Origin: Acidobacteriota bacterium
GTDB taxonomy: Bacteria > Acidobacteriota > Aminicenantia > Aminicenantales > Aminicenantaceae
Assembly (NCBI GenBank): GCA_030609975.1
Contig: JAUWSR010000087.1
Span: forward strand, 1-11,735
Length of the DNA stretch: 11,735 nt
Direction: 5' to 3'
In this document: positions 1 to 7,333 of the stretch, piece by piece
How the letters are laid out: the number at the start of each line of letters is the position of its first letter
Position numbering within the stretch: the first letter of the stretch is position 1
Notes under the pieces: model-generated
What the model saw: only the letters and a program-made list of their open reading frames with translations
What the model was told of the DNA's origin: nothing
Databases searched by the model: none
Made by a program: the position numbers and the translations under genes

Positions 1-86
1 CCCGGATAAGGCAAGAAAACAACAGCATTTCCCTTGGGTTTTTTTAAATATGATGATATATATTTAAGAACACAGGGAGAGATATC
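1..86. other. Left-edge leader upstream of the DUF1080 gene
   Basis: No gene can be assigned here. Two plus-strand frames stay open from the left edge, to stops at 45-47 and about 68-70, so the tail of an upstream gene is possible but too short to identify. The segment from about 39 to 65 is very AT-rich. I see no hairpin followed by a T run that would make a convincing terminator; the CCC and GGG around 31-38 are only two bases apart. Confidence 0.4.
34..62 (+). promoter_or_regulatory. Weak candidate promoter for the DUF1080 gene
   Basis: TTGGGT at 34-39 and TATATA at 57-62 are separated by 17 bases. This is the right geometry for a sigma70 promoter, but the -35 box matches only three of six consensus bases. 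A start near 69 would leave a leader of about 18 bases containing the ribosome binding site AGGGAG at 74-79. In such AT-rich sequence a chance match is likely. Confidence 0.25.
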
Positions 87-884
87 ATGAAGAGCTCGGC
101 ATGGTTATTGTCGATAGGGATCTTGATTTTGCTAAGTTTGGCAACCGCCTGCACAGGTACTCGCATCGAAAAAGCCGATCAAGAGTGGATCAGCCTGTTC
201 AATGGCAAGGACCTTACAGGATGGACACCTAAATTTTCTGGTTACCCCCTCGGAGAGAACTATAAAAACACCTTTCGGGTCACAGATGGGATCCTTCAGG
301 TCAGCTATAAGGACTATGAGTCTTTTAGCGAAGAATTCGGGCATCTTTTTTACCGGGACAGTTTTTCTCACTATCGCTTACGTGTGGAGTACCGATTTGT
401 GGGCGAACAAACACCAGGGGGCCCCAGCTGGGGATTAAGAAACAGCGGGATCATGATCCATGGACAAACACCCGAAAGCATGGCGCGCGATCAGAACTTT
501 CCTGTTTCGATCGAAGTCCAACTTTTGGGAGGCGATGGGAATGAGGAGCGACCGAATGCCAATCTCTGTACGCCCGGAACGCATGTCGAAATGAAAGGTG
601 AGCTGATCACCCAGCACTGCACGAACTCCAGCTCCCCTACGTTCCATGGTGAGCAATGGGTGCTGGTTGAAGTTGAAGTACGTGGCGGCGAGATAATCCG
701 CCATCATGTGAACGGCAGGGTTGTTATCGAATACGAAAAACCTCAGATCGACGGAGCCGATGAAGACGCGAAAAAACTCATCACAGCCGGGGCTGAGATG
801 ATGCTGACAGCCGGGAGTATTTCTGTTCAGGCTGAAAGCCACCCTCTGGAATTCCGCCGGATCGAGCTGCTTCAACTCAAGTAG
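87..884 (+). CDS. DUF1080 / 3-keto-disaccharide hydrolase-domain lipoprotein
   Basis: The protein is 265 residues and consists of a signal peptide plus one DUF1080 domain (Pfam 3keto-disac_hyd, a concanavalin-like beta sandwich). The N-terminus has a basic start, a hydrophobic stretch at 6-20 and a lipobox-like LATAC ending at Cys22, so an exported lipoprotein is likely, although the -3 residue is Ala rather than Leu. The domain opens with the family hallmark SLFNGKDLTGW (36-46). It continues with FRVTDGIL (63-70), NSGIMIHG (119-126) and SIEVQLLGG (141-149), and ends with HPLEFRRIEL. Cys161 and Cys178 could form a disulfide. Some family members cleave 3-keto-glycosides made by Gfo/Idh oxidoreductases; the substrate here is unknown. 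The ATG start is supported by AGGGAG seven bases upstream. The gene converges with the sulfatase gene, with five bases between them. Confidence 0.88.
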   Translation: MKSSAWLLSIGILILLSLATACTGTRIEKADQEWISLFNGKDLTGWTPKFSGYPLGENYKNTFRVTDGILQVSYKDYESFSEEFGHLFYRDSFSHYRLRVEYRFVGEQTPGGPSWGLRNSGIMIHGQTPESMARDQNFPVSIEVQLLGGDGNEERPNANLCTPGTHVEMKGELITQHCTNSSSPTFHGEQWVLVEVEVRGGEIIRHHVNGRVVIEYEKPQIDGADEDAKKLITAGAEMMLTAGSISVQAESHPLEFRRIELLQLK

Positions 885-889
885 ACCGA

Positions 890-2476
890 CTATCTATCAA
901 GTCGTGCGGCTTGCCATCCTGCTTTTAGTTTTTCGGAAAGCGCTTGAATGATCTCAGCGTTTTCAGGAAGTTCCGAAATATTGACATTCTCATCCGGATC
1001 GAGCTGGTTGTTATACAGTTCCCTGGCTGCAAAATCTCCCGCGGCTTTGCCCTCATCATCCCAATAATACCATTCCACATAATGATATTTAGCGGTGACC
1101 ATGGAATATCCCATATATTGTTTCCCATCGAGTGTATTTTTCGGCCGTTGGTGATAGTGACTGAAAGCTGCAGATTTTAATTCCTGCTCTGGATTCTCCA
1201 AGAGCGGCTTCAAGCTCATCCCTTCCATGTAATCCGGAATCTCGATGCCAGCCAGGTCACACAGAGTGGGGAAAAGATCCACCAATTCTACCAGTGATTC
1301 ACAATCGCCGGCAGAACTCGGATTACGAGGATCATATATAAAAAGAGGTACCCGGGTATCGATGTTGTAATTGGTCTGCTTGCACCAACTGCCATGCTCT
1401 CCCAATTTCCAACCATGATCTCCCCAGGCCACAACGATGGTATTTTTATCCAAGCCCAAGTCTTGGAGCCCCTGTATAAGCTTTCCGAAACAGGCATCGA
1501 CATAGCTTACACTGGCATAGTAACCATGCTTCAACAAGCGGGCTGTATCTTCCGACAATTGAGAGACAGCGGGATGTTTGACATATTCCAGATCATAACA
1601 AGCCTTCAATTCATAAGCCGCATTCATGGCCATGGAGGGGGAATCCTTGGGTAGATAAGGATTTGTTGCTAAAGAAAGCTCCTCCCTGTCGTAGAGATCC
1701 CAGTATTTTTTGGGAGCTACAAAGGGAAGATGGGGCCGGTAATACCCCAGGGCCATAAAAAATGGCTGGTTTTGTGCCTTCAAGCGCTCCAAGGTTTCCA
1801 AGGCCAGATCTGTTTGGGCCCCGTCATAAAAAGCATTATCCGGCGCTTCCGAGTTTTCGGTGGAGCGCCCATAGGCCCAGCCGCCGGCGTAGGCATTGGG
1901 ATTCTTCTTCAGCCGTTCTGCCCGGACTTGGGCCAACTCTTCGTTTAGTTCGTCATCATAATAAAAGGATTCCGGATCCCGATCGATCATTTCGGGTGTC
2001 CGGTATTCTGCCGGCCGCAGGTCGGGCTCATCAAAGGAGACGGGATCATGCATGTGATTGTGGAAGATCTTTCCCAGAGACACAGTGTAGTAGCCGAATT
2101 TGTGAAAATGTTGGGGCAGTGTGACCGCATCCGGGTTGATCTGCCGGAATTTCCCCGAAAGGTTCAAGACGCCTGTAGAAGCGGGTCTTTTACCTAACAT
2201 AACACTTGCTCGGGAAGGCGCGCAGGCCGCATTCTGGCAGTAGGCGCGTTTAAACACCATGGCCGCTTCAGCAAAAGTGTCGAAATGGGGCGTTTTGATC
2301 TCGCGGTTATCGTAACAGCCTAATTCCGGCCTCAAGTCATCGACGATGACAAAGAGAATATTGGGCTGTTCCTTGCTGGGAGAGGGACCGCAATTGAGCA
2401 TGAGACAAATACTGCCTGCTAAAACTGCGATCCCAATGAAAACCTTAGAAAGACCTTCTATTCGGGGAAATGTCAC
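890..2476 (-). CDS. Iduronate-2-sulfatase-like sulfatase, exported lipoprotein
   Basis: This is a 528-residue type I sulfatase predicted to remove sulfate esters from a glycan outside the cytoplasm. The formylglycine motif is intact: CAPSR, with Cys85 as the residue to be oxidised. Metal and active-site elements are present: VDD (Asp46, Asp47), GKIFH (Lys136, His139), RPHLPF (His249), and GDHGWKLGEHG (Asp353, His354) followed by Lys366. The GK-x-FH, YxPHxPF, FASVSY-type and DLVELVxLFPTL-type blocks closely follow human iduronate-2-sulfatase as I recall it, so the IDS-like subgroup is favoured. Bacterial members of this subgroup act on various substrates, so iduronate is not implied. A hydrophobic stretch (12-27) precedes Cys29 and suggests a lipoprotein, but Asn at -1 is unusual. 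The gene lies 90 bases downstream of the reductase gene and is probably co-transcribed with it. Confidence 0.92.
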   Translation of the reverse strand: MTFPRIEGLSKVFIGIAVLAGSICLMLNCGPSPSKEQPNILFVIVDDLRPELGCYDNREIKTPHFDTFAEAAMVFKRAYCQNAACAPSRASVMLGKRPASTGVLNLSGKFRQINPDAVTLPQHFHKFGYYTVSLGKIFHNHMHDPVSFDEPDLRPAEYRTPEMIDRDPESFYYDDELNEELAQVRAERLKKNPNAYAGGWAYGRSTENSEAPDNAFYDGAQTDLALETLERLKAQNQPFFMALGYYRPHLPFVAPKKYWDLYDREELSLATNPYLPKDSPSMAMNAAYELKACYDLEYVKHPAVSQLSEDTARLLKHGYYASVSYVDACFGKLIQGLQDLGLDKNTIVVAWGDHGWKLGEHGSWCKQTNYNIDTRVPLFIYDPRNPSSAGDCESLVELVDLFPTLCDLAGIEIPDYMEGMSLKPLLENPEQELKSAAFSHYHQRPKNTLDGKQYMGYSMVTAKYHYVEWYYWDDEGKAAGDFAARELYNNQLDPDENVNISELPENAEIIQALSEKLKAGWQAARLDR

Positions 2477-2483
2477 TTGATAA

Positions 2484-2490
2484 CCTCCTT
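2484..2490 (-). promoter_or_regulatory. Strong ribosome binding site fixing the GTG start of the sulfatase
   Basis: On the minus strand AAGGAGG lies seven bases before a GTG codon (2476-2474). This near-perfect Shine-Dalgarno site at ideal spacing supports GTG as the start of the sulfatase. The start also keeps the hydrophobic signal sequence whole. Confidence 0.75.
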
Positions 2491-2566
2491 CCCAATTCGA
2501 TCTAAAAAAGCGAATAATCCAAGATACTCAGAAATCTACAAAAAAGGCCCAATTCCAGTCAGGTGT

Positions 2567-3490
2567 TTACGTTAAAGCCTGTAAATTTTCCTCGATCTGC
2601 TGAAAATTTCCCATGGCAACCGCAAGGGTATGGACCTTGTCCTGATCGAGAATCCAGCGCAGCGCTTTGTCAAACGAAGGCTTAGCATCGTTTTCAGGAG
2701 CATAGGGTCCGCCTGAGCAGGTTTTCATCGCAATAAGGCCGATGTTGTTTTTTTTCGCCTTTTCCATCTCGATCTCAAGAGCAGGCTGATCCCACTCGTT
2801 GAAGTTGCCCGAGCTGGAATGGATGTAGGATCCTTTATGATTGTAAGGAACCATGATCACATCATAAAACGGATTTTGATTGGCAGCCGCCAGCATTTCG
2901 ATCTGATTGGTATGGGAGGAAAAGCCATGCGCCCTTATGATCCCCTTCTTTTTGAGGGATGCAAAAAACTCCAGCACCGCCTCATGATAAGCGACCTCGA
3001 CGGAGCTTGCACCGTGGATCAACATGATATCGATGTAATCCGTTCCATAAGCCTTCAGGCTCGCCTCCAAGGATGATGTCATATTCGCTAGGGCTTCTTT
3101 GACATTTTTCTGAGAGCTGGGGCCCTCCTCTCCCTGAAACCGCACGCGCAGTTTAGACTGGATCACAACCTCTTTTCTTAGCCCCGAGATCACCTTCCCT
3201 ACCATGACCTCATTCTGTCCGCGGAAATAGGACCTCCCGGAATCCAGGAAATTGATCCCGGCATCAAGAGCAGCCTGTACCAAAGCCGGTTCCATGGTCC
3301 GGCTGGCACCAAATCCAAGGGGCGATACTTTGATCTTGGTTCTGCCCAGTACTCTAAAATCCCGAGCAGCCTGCGGATTTCCTATAGCGTTGGCTTTTGT
3401 TGAACCAAAACCCAGGATACCAAGCCCTAAAACTGCGGCCGAGGATTTTTTAAGAAATTCTTTACGAGTCAACTTATTGTCACCGTCCAT
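2567..3490 (-). CDS. Exported aldo/keto reductase
   Basis: This 307-residue protein is an aldo/keto reductase barrel behind an export signal. The catalytic tetrad is complete: Asp83 and Tyr88 in FLDSGRSY, Lys113 and His159 (MLIHG). It should therefore reduce or oxidise a carbonyl/alcohol with NAD(P); the substrate is unknown. The N-terminus TRKEFLKKSSAAVLGLG resembles a twin-arginine signal in which the pair is Arg9-Lys10, with a likely cleavage after ANA (33-35). Tat export would let the protein fold around its cofactor first. It ends shortly after the cofactor-binding GNFQQIEEN stretch (294-302) and so lacks the last 20-30 residues common in the family; neither other frame continues past the stop. 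AGGAG lies 11 bases before the ATG, slightly far. It is first in a probable two-gene unit with the sulfatase and diverges from the fucosidase gene. Confidence 0.88.
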   Translation of the reverse strand: MDGDNKLTRKEFLKKSSAAVLGLGILGFGSTKANAIGNPQAARDFRVLGRTKIKVSPLGFGASRTMEPALVQAALDAGINFLDSGRSYFRGQNEVMVGKVISGLRKEVVIQSKLRVRFQGEEGPSSQKNVKEALANMTSSLEASLKAYGTDYIDIMLIHGASSVEVAYHEAVLEFFASLKKKGIIRAHGFSSHTNQIEMLAAANQNPFYDVIMVPYNHKGSYIHSSSGNFNEWDQPALEIEMEKAKKNNIGLIAMKTCSGGPYAPENDAKPSFDKALRWILDQDKVHTLAVAMGNFQQIEENLQALT

Positions 3491-3527
3491 AATCTTTTAA
3501 GCTCCTGTACAGCGCTTTTGATTCCAT

Positions 3528-3556
3528 ATAATATAGACTAATATGTCAATCATCAA
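3528..3556 (-). promoter_or_regulatory. Candidate promoter for the reductase-sulfatase pair
   Basis: On the minus strand TTGATG (3556-3551) and TATTAT (3533-3528) are separated by 17 bases, matching four and five of six consensus bases. Transcription would begin near 3521, giving a leader of about 30 bases with AGGAG at 3506-3502. On the plus strand the same bases read as a perfect TATAAT (3527-3532) pointing towards the fucosidase gene, but no good -35 box precedes it. Confidence 0.45.
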
Positions 3557-3585
3557 GCCTGGATTATTCAATAGGAGTAAATTCC

Positions 3586-5898
3586 ATGGGCAAAAAAACA
3601 GCATGGCTTCAATCCGGAATACTTGTGTTAACGATTTTTTTGATATCATGCGGACAGGCACCCCAGGAACCGGCAGCCAATGCTGTCATCCCTACTGCAC
3701 TTCAGTTGGAATATCAAGAAATGGAGTTTATCGGCTTCATCCACTTTACCGTAAACACCTTCACCGACAAGGAATGGGGCTATGGGGATGAGTCGCCGGA
3801 TATATTCAATCCTACGGAATTCGATGCCGAGCAGTGGGCCCAAGCAGCCAAAGTGGCTGGTATGAAACAGCTGATACTCACCGTAAAGCACCATGACGGG
3901 TTTTGCCTGTGGCCCTCCAAATATACGGAACACTCCGTCAAGCAGAGCCCCTGGAAAAATGGACAGGGCGATATCGTGGCGGAATTTGTAGAGGCCTGCC
4001 ACCAGAACGGATTAAAAGTCGGGCTTTATCTGTCCCCTTGGGACAGGAATCATGCCGATTACGGAACCCCGGCATACATCGACTACTATTACAACCAACT
4101 CCGGGAATTGCTCACAGAGTACGGTGAGATCTCAGAGATATGGTTCGATGGAGCGAATGGTGGAACCGGATTTTACGGTGGCGCCAGAGAAACACGCCGC
4201 ATCGATCGCACCTCCTATTACCGTTGGCCCGAAACCTGGGCGCTGGTAAAAAAGCTCCAGCCTAACATCCTGATTTTCTCGGATGCAGGTCCGGATATCC
4301 GCTGGATTGGAAATGAGAGAGGATACGCAGGCCTCACCAATTGGTCTATGATCAACACCAATAACATAACTGTAGGAGGGGCCGATCAAGCCTATTTGAA
4401 TACAGGGGATCCCGACGGCAATAACTGGCTGATCCCTCTGTGCAATACCTCCATCCGTCCCGGCTGGTTTTACCATGCAAAAGAAGACAACCAGGTTAAA
4501 TCCCTGCAGCAGCTTCTGGACGTGTACTATAAATCCGTGGGAAGAAACGGCGTTTTGCTTCTGAATCTCCCCCCTGATAAAACGGGTCGTTTCCAAAAAA
4601 ACGATATCAAAGCGCTGCAGAAATTCAGAACCACCCTGGATGAGACCTTCTCCATGAATCTAGCCAGAGGGAAATCCGTCGAGGCTTCCAGCCACAGACA
4701 CAAACATGCTCAGTTTGAACCCGGAAACATCGTGGATGAAGATCCGGCATCCTATTGGGCAGCAGAGGATCCAGTTCGGGAAGCGAGTCTTGAGATCGAC
4801 CTGGGGGAACCCATGGAATTTGACCGCATTTTGCTGCAGGAACCGATCCGCTTGGGACAAAGGATTTCTGAATTCGAGATCAAAGGGCACATCAAGAATG
4901 AATGGACCCGATTGGCCCAGGGAACAACCATCGGATACAAGCGCTTGCTCCGGATACCCACGGTACAAGCGGATAAGCTCCAAATTTTTATTAAAAATGC
5001 CAACAACACACCGGCGATCTCCAATTTTGGATTGTACCAAGCCTCTCCTCGGGAAAAGGCCATCCAAGCGGTGTCTCTTTTCGGCGAAGCTCTGTATTCC
5101 GCAGATCCGGCTGAAGCCGCCCTGGAAAAGTACACAGAGGCCAAAGTCGACTTTGAAAAACAACCTGACAGTCCGGAGGCGCTCGTCTGGTATGGACGCA
5201 GGACCGCCTACTTGGGGAGATACAGAGAAAGCATAGACATCTACACCCAAGGCATCGAACAGTTCCCCAAAGATGCACGTTTCTACCGCCACCGCGGCCA
5301 CCGTTACATCTCGGTTCGAGAATTCGACCTGGCCATCCTAGACTTCGAAAAGGCAGCGGCTCTCATTGCCGGCACTAAAGACACCATCGAGCCTGATGGG
5401 ATGCCCAACGCTCAAAATATTCCCATCAGCTCGCTGCATTCAAACATCTGGTATCACCTGGGCCTGGCATATTACCTTACCAACGATCTGGAAAATGCCC
5501 TAAGGGTATATAGGGAAGCATTTAAAGATCCCCAGAACAACGACAAGCTGGTCTCAACCACACATTGGCTGTATATGACTCTTCGCCTGCTCGACCGTGA
5601 AGTTGAGGCAAAAGAAGCTCTGGAGCCGATCCATGCCGATATGAGCATAATCGAGAACATGGCTTATCACCGGCTCTGTCTTCTCTATAAGGGGGAGATC
5701 CGGATCGAAAGTCTCACCGATCCTGAGTTCAGTGACATCATGAACGATGCCGTGGCCTACGGCATCGGCAATTGGTTCTTTTACAATGGCGAAAAGGAAA
5801 AAGCTAAAGAGGTCTTTGAAAAAATCCTACAAGGCCAAGGGTGGGCTTCATTCGGATACATTGCAGCCGAAGCAGACTTTGTCCGCGTTTTCAATTGA
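3586..5898 (+). CDS. GH29 alpha-L-fucosidase lipoprotein fused to a discoidin-like module and a TPR region
   Basis: This 770-residue lipoprotein (lipobox LISC, Cys22) should release L-fucose outside the cytoplasm. Residues 37-350 form the GH29 barrel: HFTVNTFTDKEWG (53-65), KHHDGF (101-106), IWFDGA with the likely nucleophile Asp188, GPDIRWIGNE (235-244, Glu244 a candidate acid/base) and SIRPGWFYH (289-297). These motifs point to the GH29-B branch, whose studied members favour alpha-1,3/1,4-fucosides. Residues 356-486 resemble an F5/8 type C (CBM32-like) sandwich. Residues 487-770 hold several TPR-like helical pairs, for example 543-561, 573-591, 622-646 and 729-748. In the stretch before SIRPGWFYH, Leu285 sits where I recall Glu in relatives (PAECDVSIRPGWF). 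AGGAG eight bases upstream supports the ATG. The reading frame is unbroken, so the fusion is not caused by a frameshift. The gene converges with the GH109 gene. Confidence 0.9.
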   Translation: MGKKTAWLQSGILVLTIFLISCGQAPQEPAANAVIPTALQLEYQEMEFIGFIHFTVNTFTDKEWGYGDESPDIFNPTEFDAEQWAQAAKVAGMKQLILTVKHHDGFCLWPSKYTEHSVKQSPWKNGQGDIVAEFVEACHQNGLKVGLYLSPWDRNHADYGTPAYIDYYYNQLRELLTEYGEISEIWFDGANGGTGFYGGARETRRIDRTSYYRWPETWALVKKLQPNILIFSDAGPDIRWIGNERGYAGLTNWSMINTNNITVGGADQAYLNTGDPDGNNWLIPLCNTSIRPGWFYHAKEDNQVKSLQQLLDVYYKSVGRNGVLLLNLPPDKTGRFQKNDIKALQKFRTTLDETFSMNLARGKSVEASSHRHKHAQFEPGNIVDEDPASYWAAEDPVREASLEIDLGEPMEFDRILLQEPIRLGQRISEFEIKGHIKNEWTRLAQGTTIGYKRLLRIPTVQADKLQIFIKNANNTPAISNFGLYQASPREKAIQAVSLFGEALYSADPAEAALEKYTEAKVDFEKQPDSPEALVWYGRRTAYLGRYRESIDIYTQGIEQFPKDARFYRHRGHRYISVREFDLAILDFEKAAALIAGTKDTIEPDGMPNAQNIPISSLHSNIWYHLGLAYYLTNDLENALRVYREAFKDPQNNDKLVSTTHWLYMTLRLLDREVEAKEALEPIHADMSIIENMAYHRLCLLYKGEIRIESLTDPEFSDIMNDAVAYGIGNWFFYNGEKEKAKEVFEKILQGQGWASFGYIAAEADFVRVFN

Positions 5899-5928
5899 CT
5901 CTGAGGAAGTTCGCTGCCGGTGGTTGGT

Positions 5929-7296
5929 TCAGGCTGTAACGATCCCCAGCGGTTTGCGGGTTTTCCATACGCCACGGGTAAAATCAGGGACCTCGACAGG
6001 TGCGCTGTTCTCAGCGATAGATTTTTCGCTCAAAGCCACAACAGCACTGATGGTGGCCCCGTCATATACATCCTGGTCCATGGGTTTGCCTTCTCGAAGA
6101 CACTGGATCAAGCGGTAATCTTCAATAAAATCCATCCCCCCATGGCCGGCGCCCTCGGCTTTTTCTTCCAGGGATGTCAGCAGGGGATGTTTATACTGTT
6201 CTTCGTAATCGGCAAGGTCTGCCCATCTGTGCCGTTCAGATGTGCCCTCGATAAAGATCTTCGCTTCTGGGTATTTTCGTGCCAGACCTTTTGTGCCCTG
6301 GATCAGGATCTTACGGCTGTAAGGCCGGGGGGAGTTGGTGTCATGCGTAACCAGGATACTCTGTCCCTTGTTTGTCTTGATCAGGGTGTTAACGACATCC
6401 CCTAGAGCGTATTCCGTCTGAGCCAATGGATGATCTTTTCCATAACGTTTTATCGCTTCAAGTTTCAGGCTGAGGGAGGGGCTGCTCATTGAAACCAGAT
6501 ATTCGAATTTGTTGCCGCGGGTGATGTCCATCCACTGGGCTACCGGCCCCAATCCATGGGTCGGATAGAGGTCGCCGTTGCGCTTGATGGAGTGCTGCAG
6601 GCGCCAATCATGGGGATAATAAGCGGTGCCGAATTTCCAGCCGCGCAGATCATGCAGATAGCCGCATTCCGCATGCAGCAGTTCTCCAAATAAATTCTGG
6701 CGCACCATATTCAACAGCATCAGCTCAGTCCTGTCATAGTTGCAGTTTTCCATGGTGCAGCAGTGTTTGCGGTATCTTTCCGAGGTTTCCACTATCTGCC
6801 AGCACTCATCCAAGGTGATCGCACCCGGAATTTCGGTAGCGGCATGAGAACCGGTCTCCATGGCCTTGACGGAGATGGGAACATGCCATTCCCAAGGGGT
6901 GGCGTTGTAGACCAAATCCAGTTCTTCACTGTCGCACATGCGCTTGAAATCCTCTGTGCCTTGAGAATAGCCGACCGGTTTCGGCTTCCCCGCCTTTTCG
7001 CATTGTTCTTGAGCCCAGAGAATGCGCTCCTCCCTGACATCACAGACAGCTTTCATCTCTACGCCCTCGATGCGCAGCAGATTGCGGAAGTGGCCGCTCC
7101 CCTGGTTTCCGATACCGACAAAACCTACACGAACGGTTTCAAGGGGGGGTGTCACCAGGTGTTCGATAGGTTCCGTTCTGAGTTTACGCGGGCCTTCGTC
7201 AGCACAGCGGATATTGGCCATACTCCCTAAAACCACACCTAAACCGGCGGTACTGCTGGTTTTAAGAAAATCTCTGCGGTTCAAGTTTTTTTTCAT
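5929..7296 (-). CDS. GH109-type Gfo/Idh/MocA protein (alpha-N-acetylgalactosaminidase-like), Tat-exported
   Basis: This 455-residue protein starts with a clear Tat signal (NRRDFLKTSS, Arg7-Arg8, hydrophobic to about 28). A Rossmann NAD-binding domain follows (VGFVGIGNQGSGH, 57-69) and then the Gfo/Idh C-terminal sheet. GH109 landmarks are present at the spacings I recall for the family: the NAD-contacting Glu155 and Asn184, and substrate residues Tyr213, Arg232, the YPTH block 244-247 and Tyr326. GH109 enzymes hydrolyse alpha-N-acetylgalactosaminides by transient NAD-dependent oxidation at C3, but many relatives lack this activity, so the substrate is open. Tat export fits a protein that folds with bound NAD. 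AGGAG stands nine bases before the ATG. It is the last gene of the probable minus-strand operon, 37 bases after the sulfatase-fold gene. Confidence 0.88.
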   Translation of the reverse strand: MKKNLNRRDFLKTSSTAGLGVVLGSMANIRCADEGPRKLRTEPIEHLVTPPLETVRVGFVGIGNQGSGHFRNLLRIEGVEMKAVCDVREERILWAQEQCEKAGKPKPVGYSQGTEDFKRMCDSEELDLVYNATPWEWHVPISVKAMETGSHAATEIPGAITLDECWQIVETSERYRKHCCTMENCNYDRTELMLLNMVRQNLFGELLHAECGYLHDLRGWKFGTAYYPHDWRLQHSIKRNGDLYPTHGLGPVAQWMDITRGNKFEYLVSMSSPSLSLKLEAIKRYGKDHPLAQTEYALGDVVNTLIKTNKGQSILVTHDTNSPRPYSRKILIQGTKGLARKYPEAKIFIEGTSERHRWADLADYEEQYKHPLLTSLEEKAEGAGHGGMDFIEDYRLIQCLREGKPMDQDVYDGATISAVVALSEKSIAENSAPVEVPDFTRGVWKTRKPLGIVTA

Positions 7297-7333
7297 TCGA
7301 CAACTCTCCTTTTTATTCTCTGTAAAAGTACCT

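Noticed and set aside
2536..2566. Rho-independent terminator between reductase and sulfatase genes
   Set aside because: On the minus strand GGGCC followed by six T residues looks suggestive, but I could not build a stable stem in the bases before it. Read-through into the sulfatase is therefore more likely.
4660..5301. Antisense open frame of 213 codons opposite the fucosidase CBM/TPR junction
   Set aside because: The sense frame is continuous across this region with recognisable modules. The antisense product looks like a shadow.
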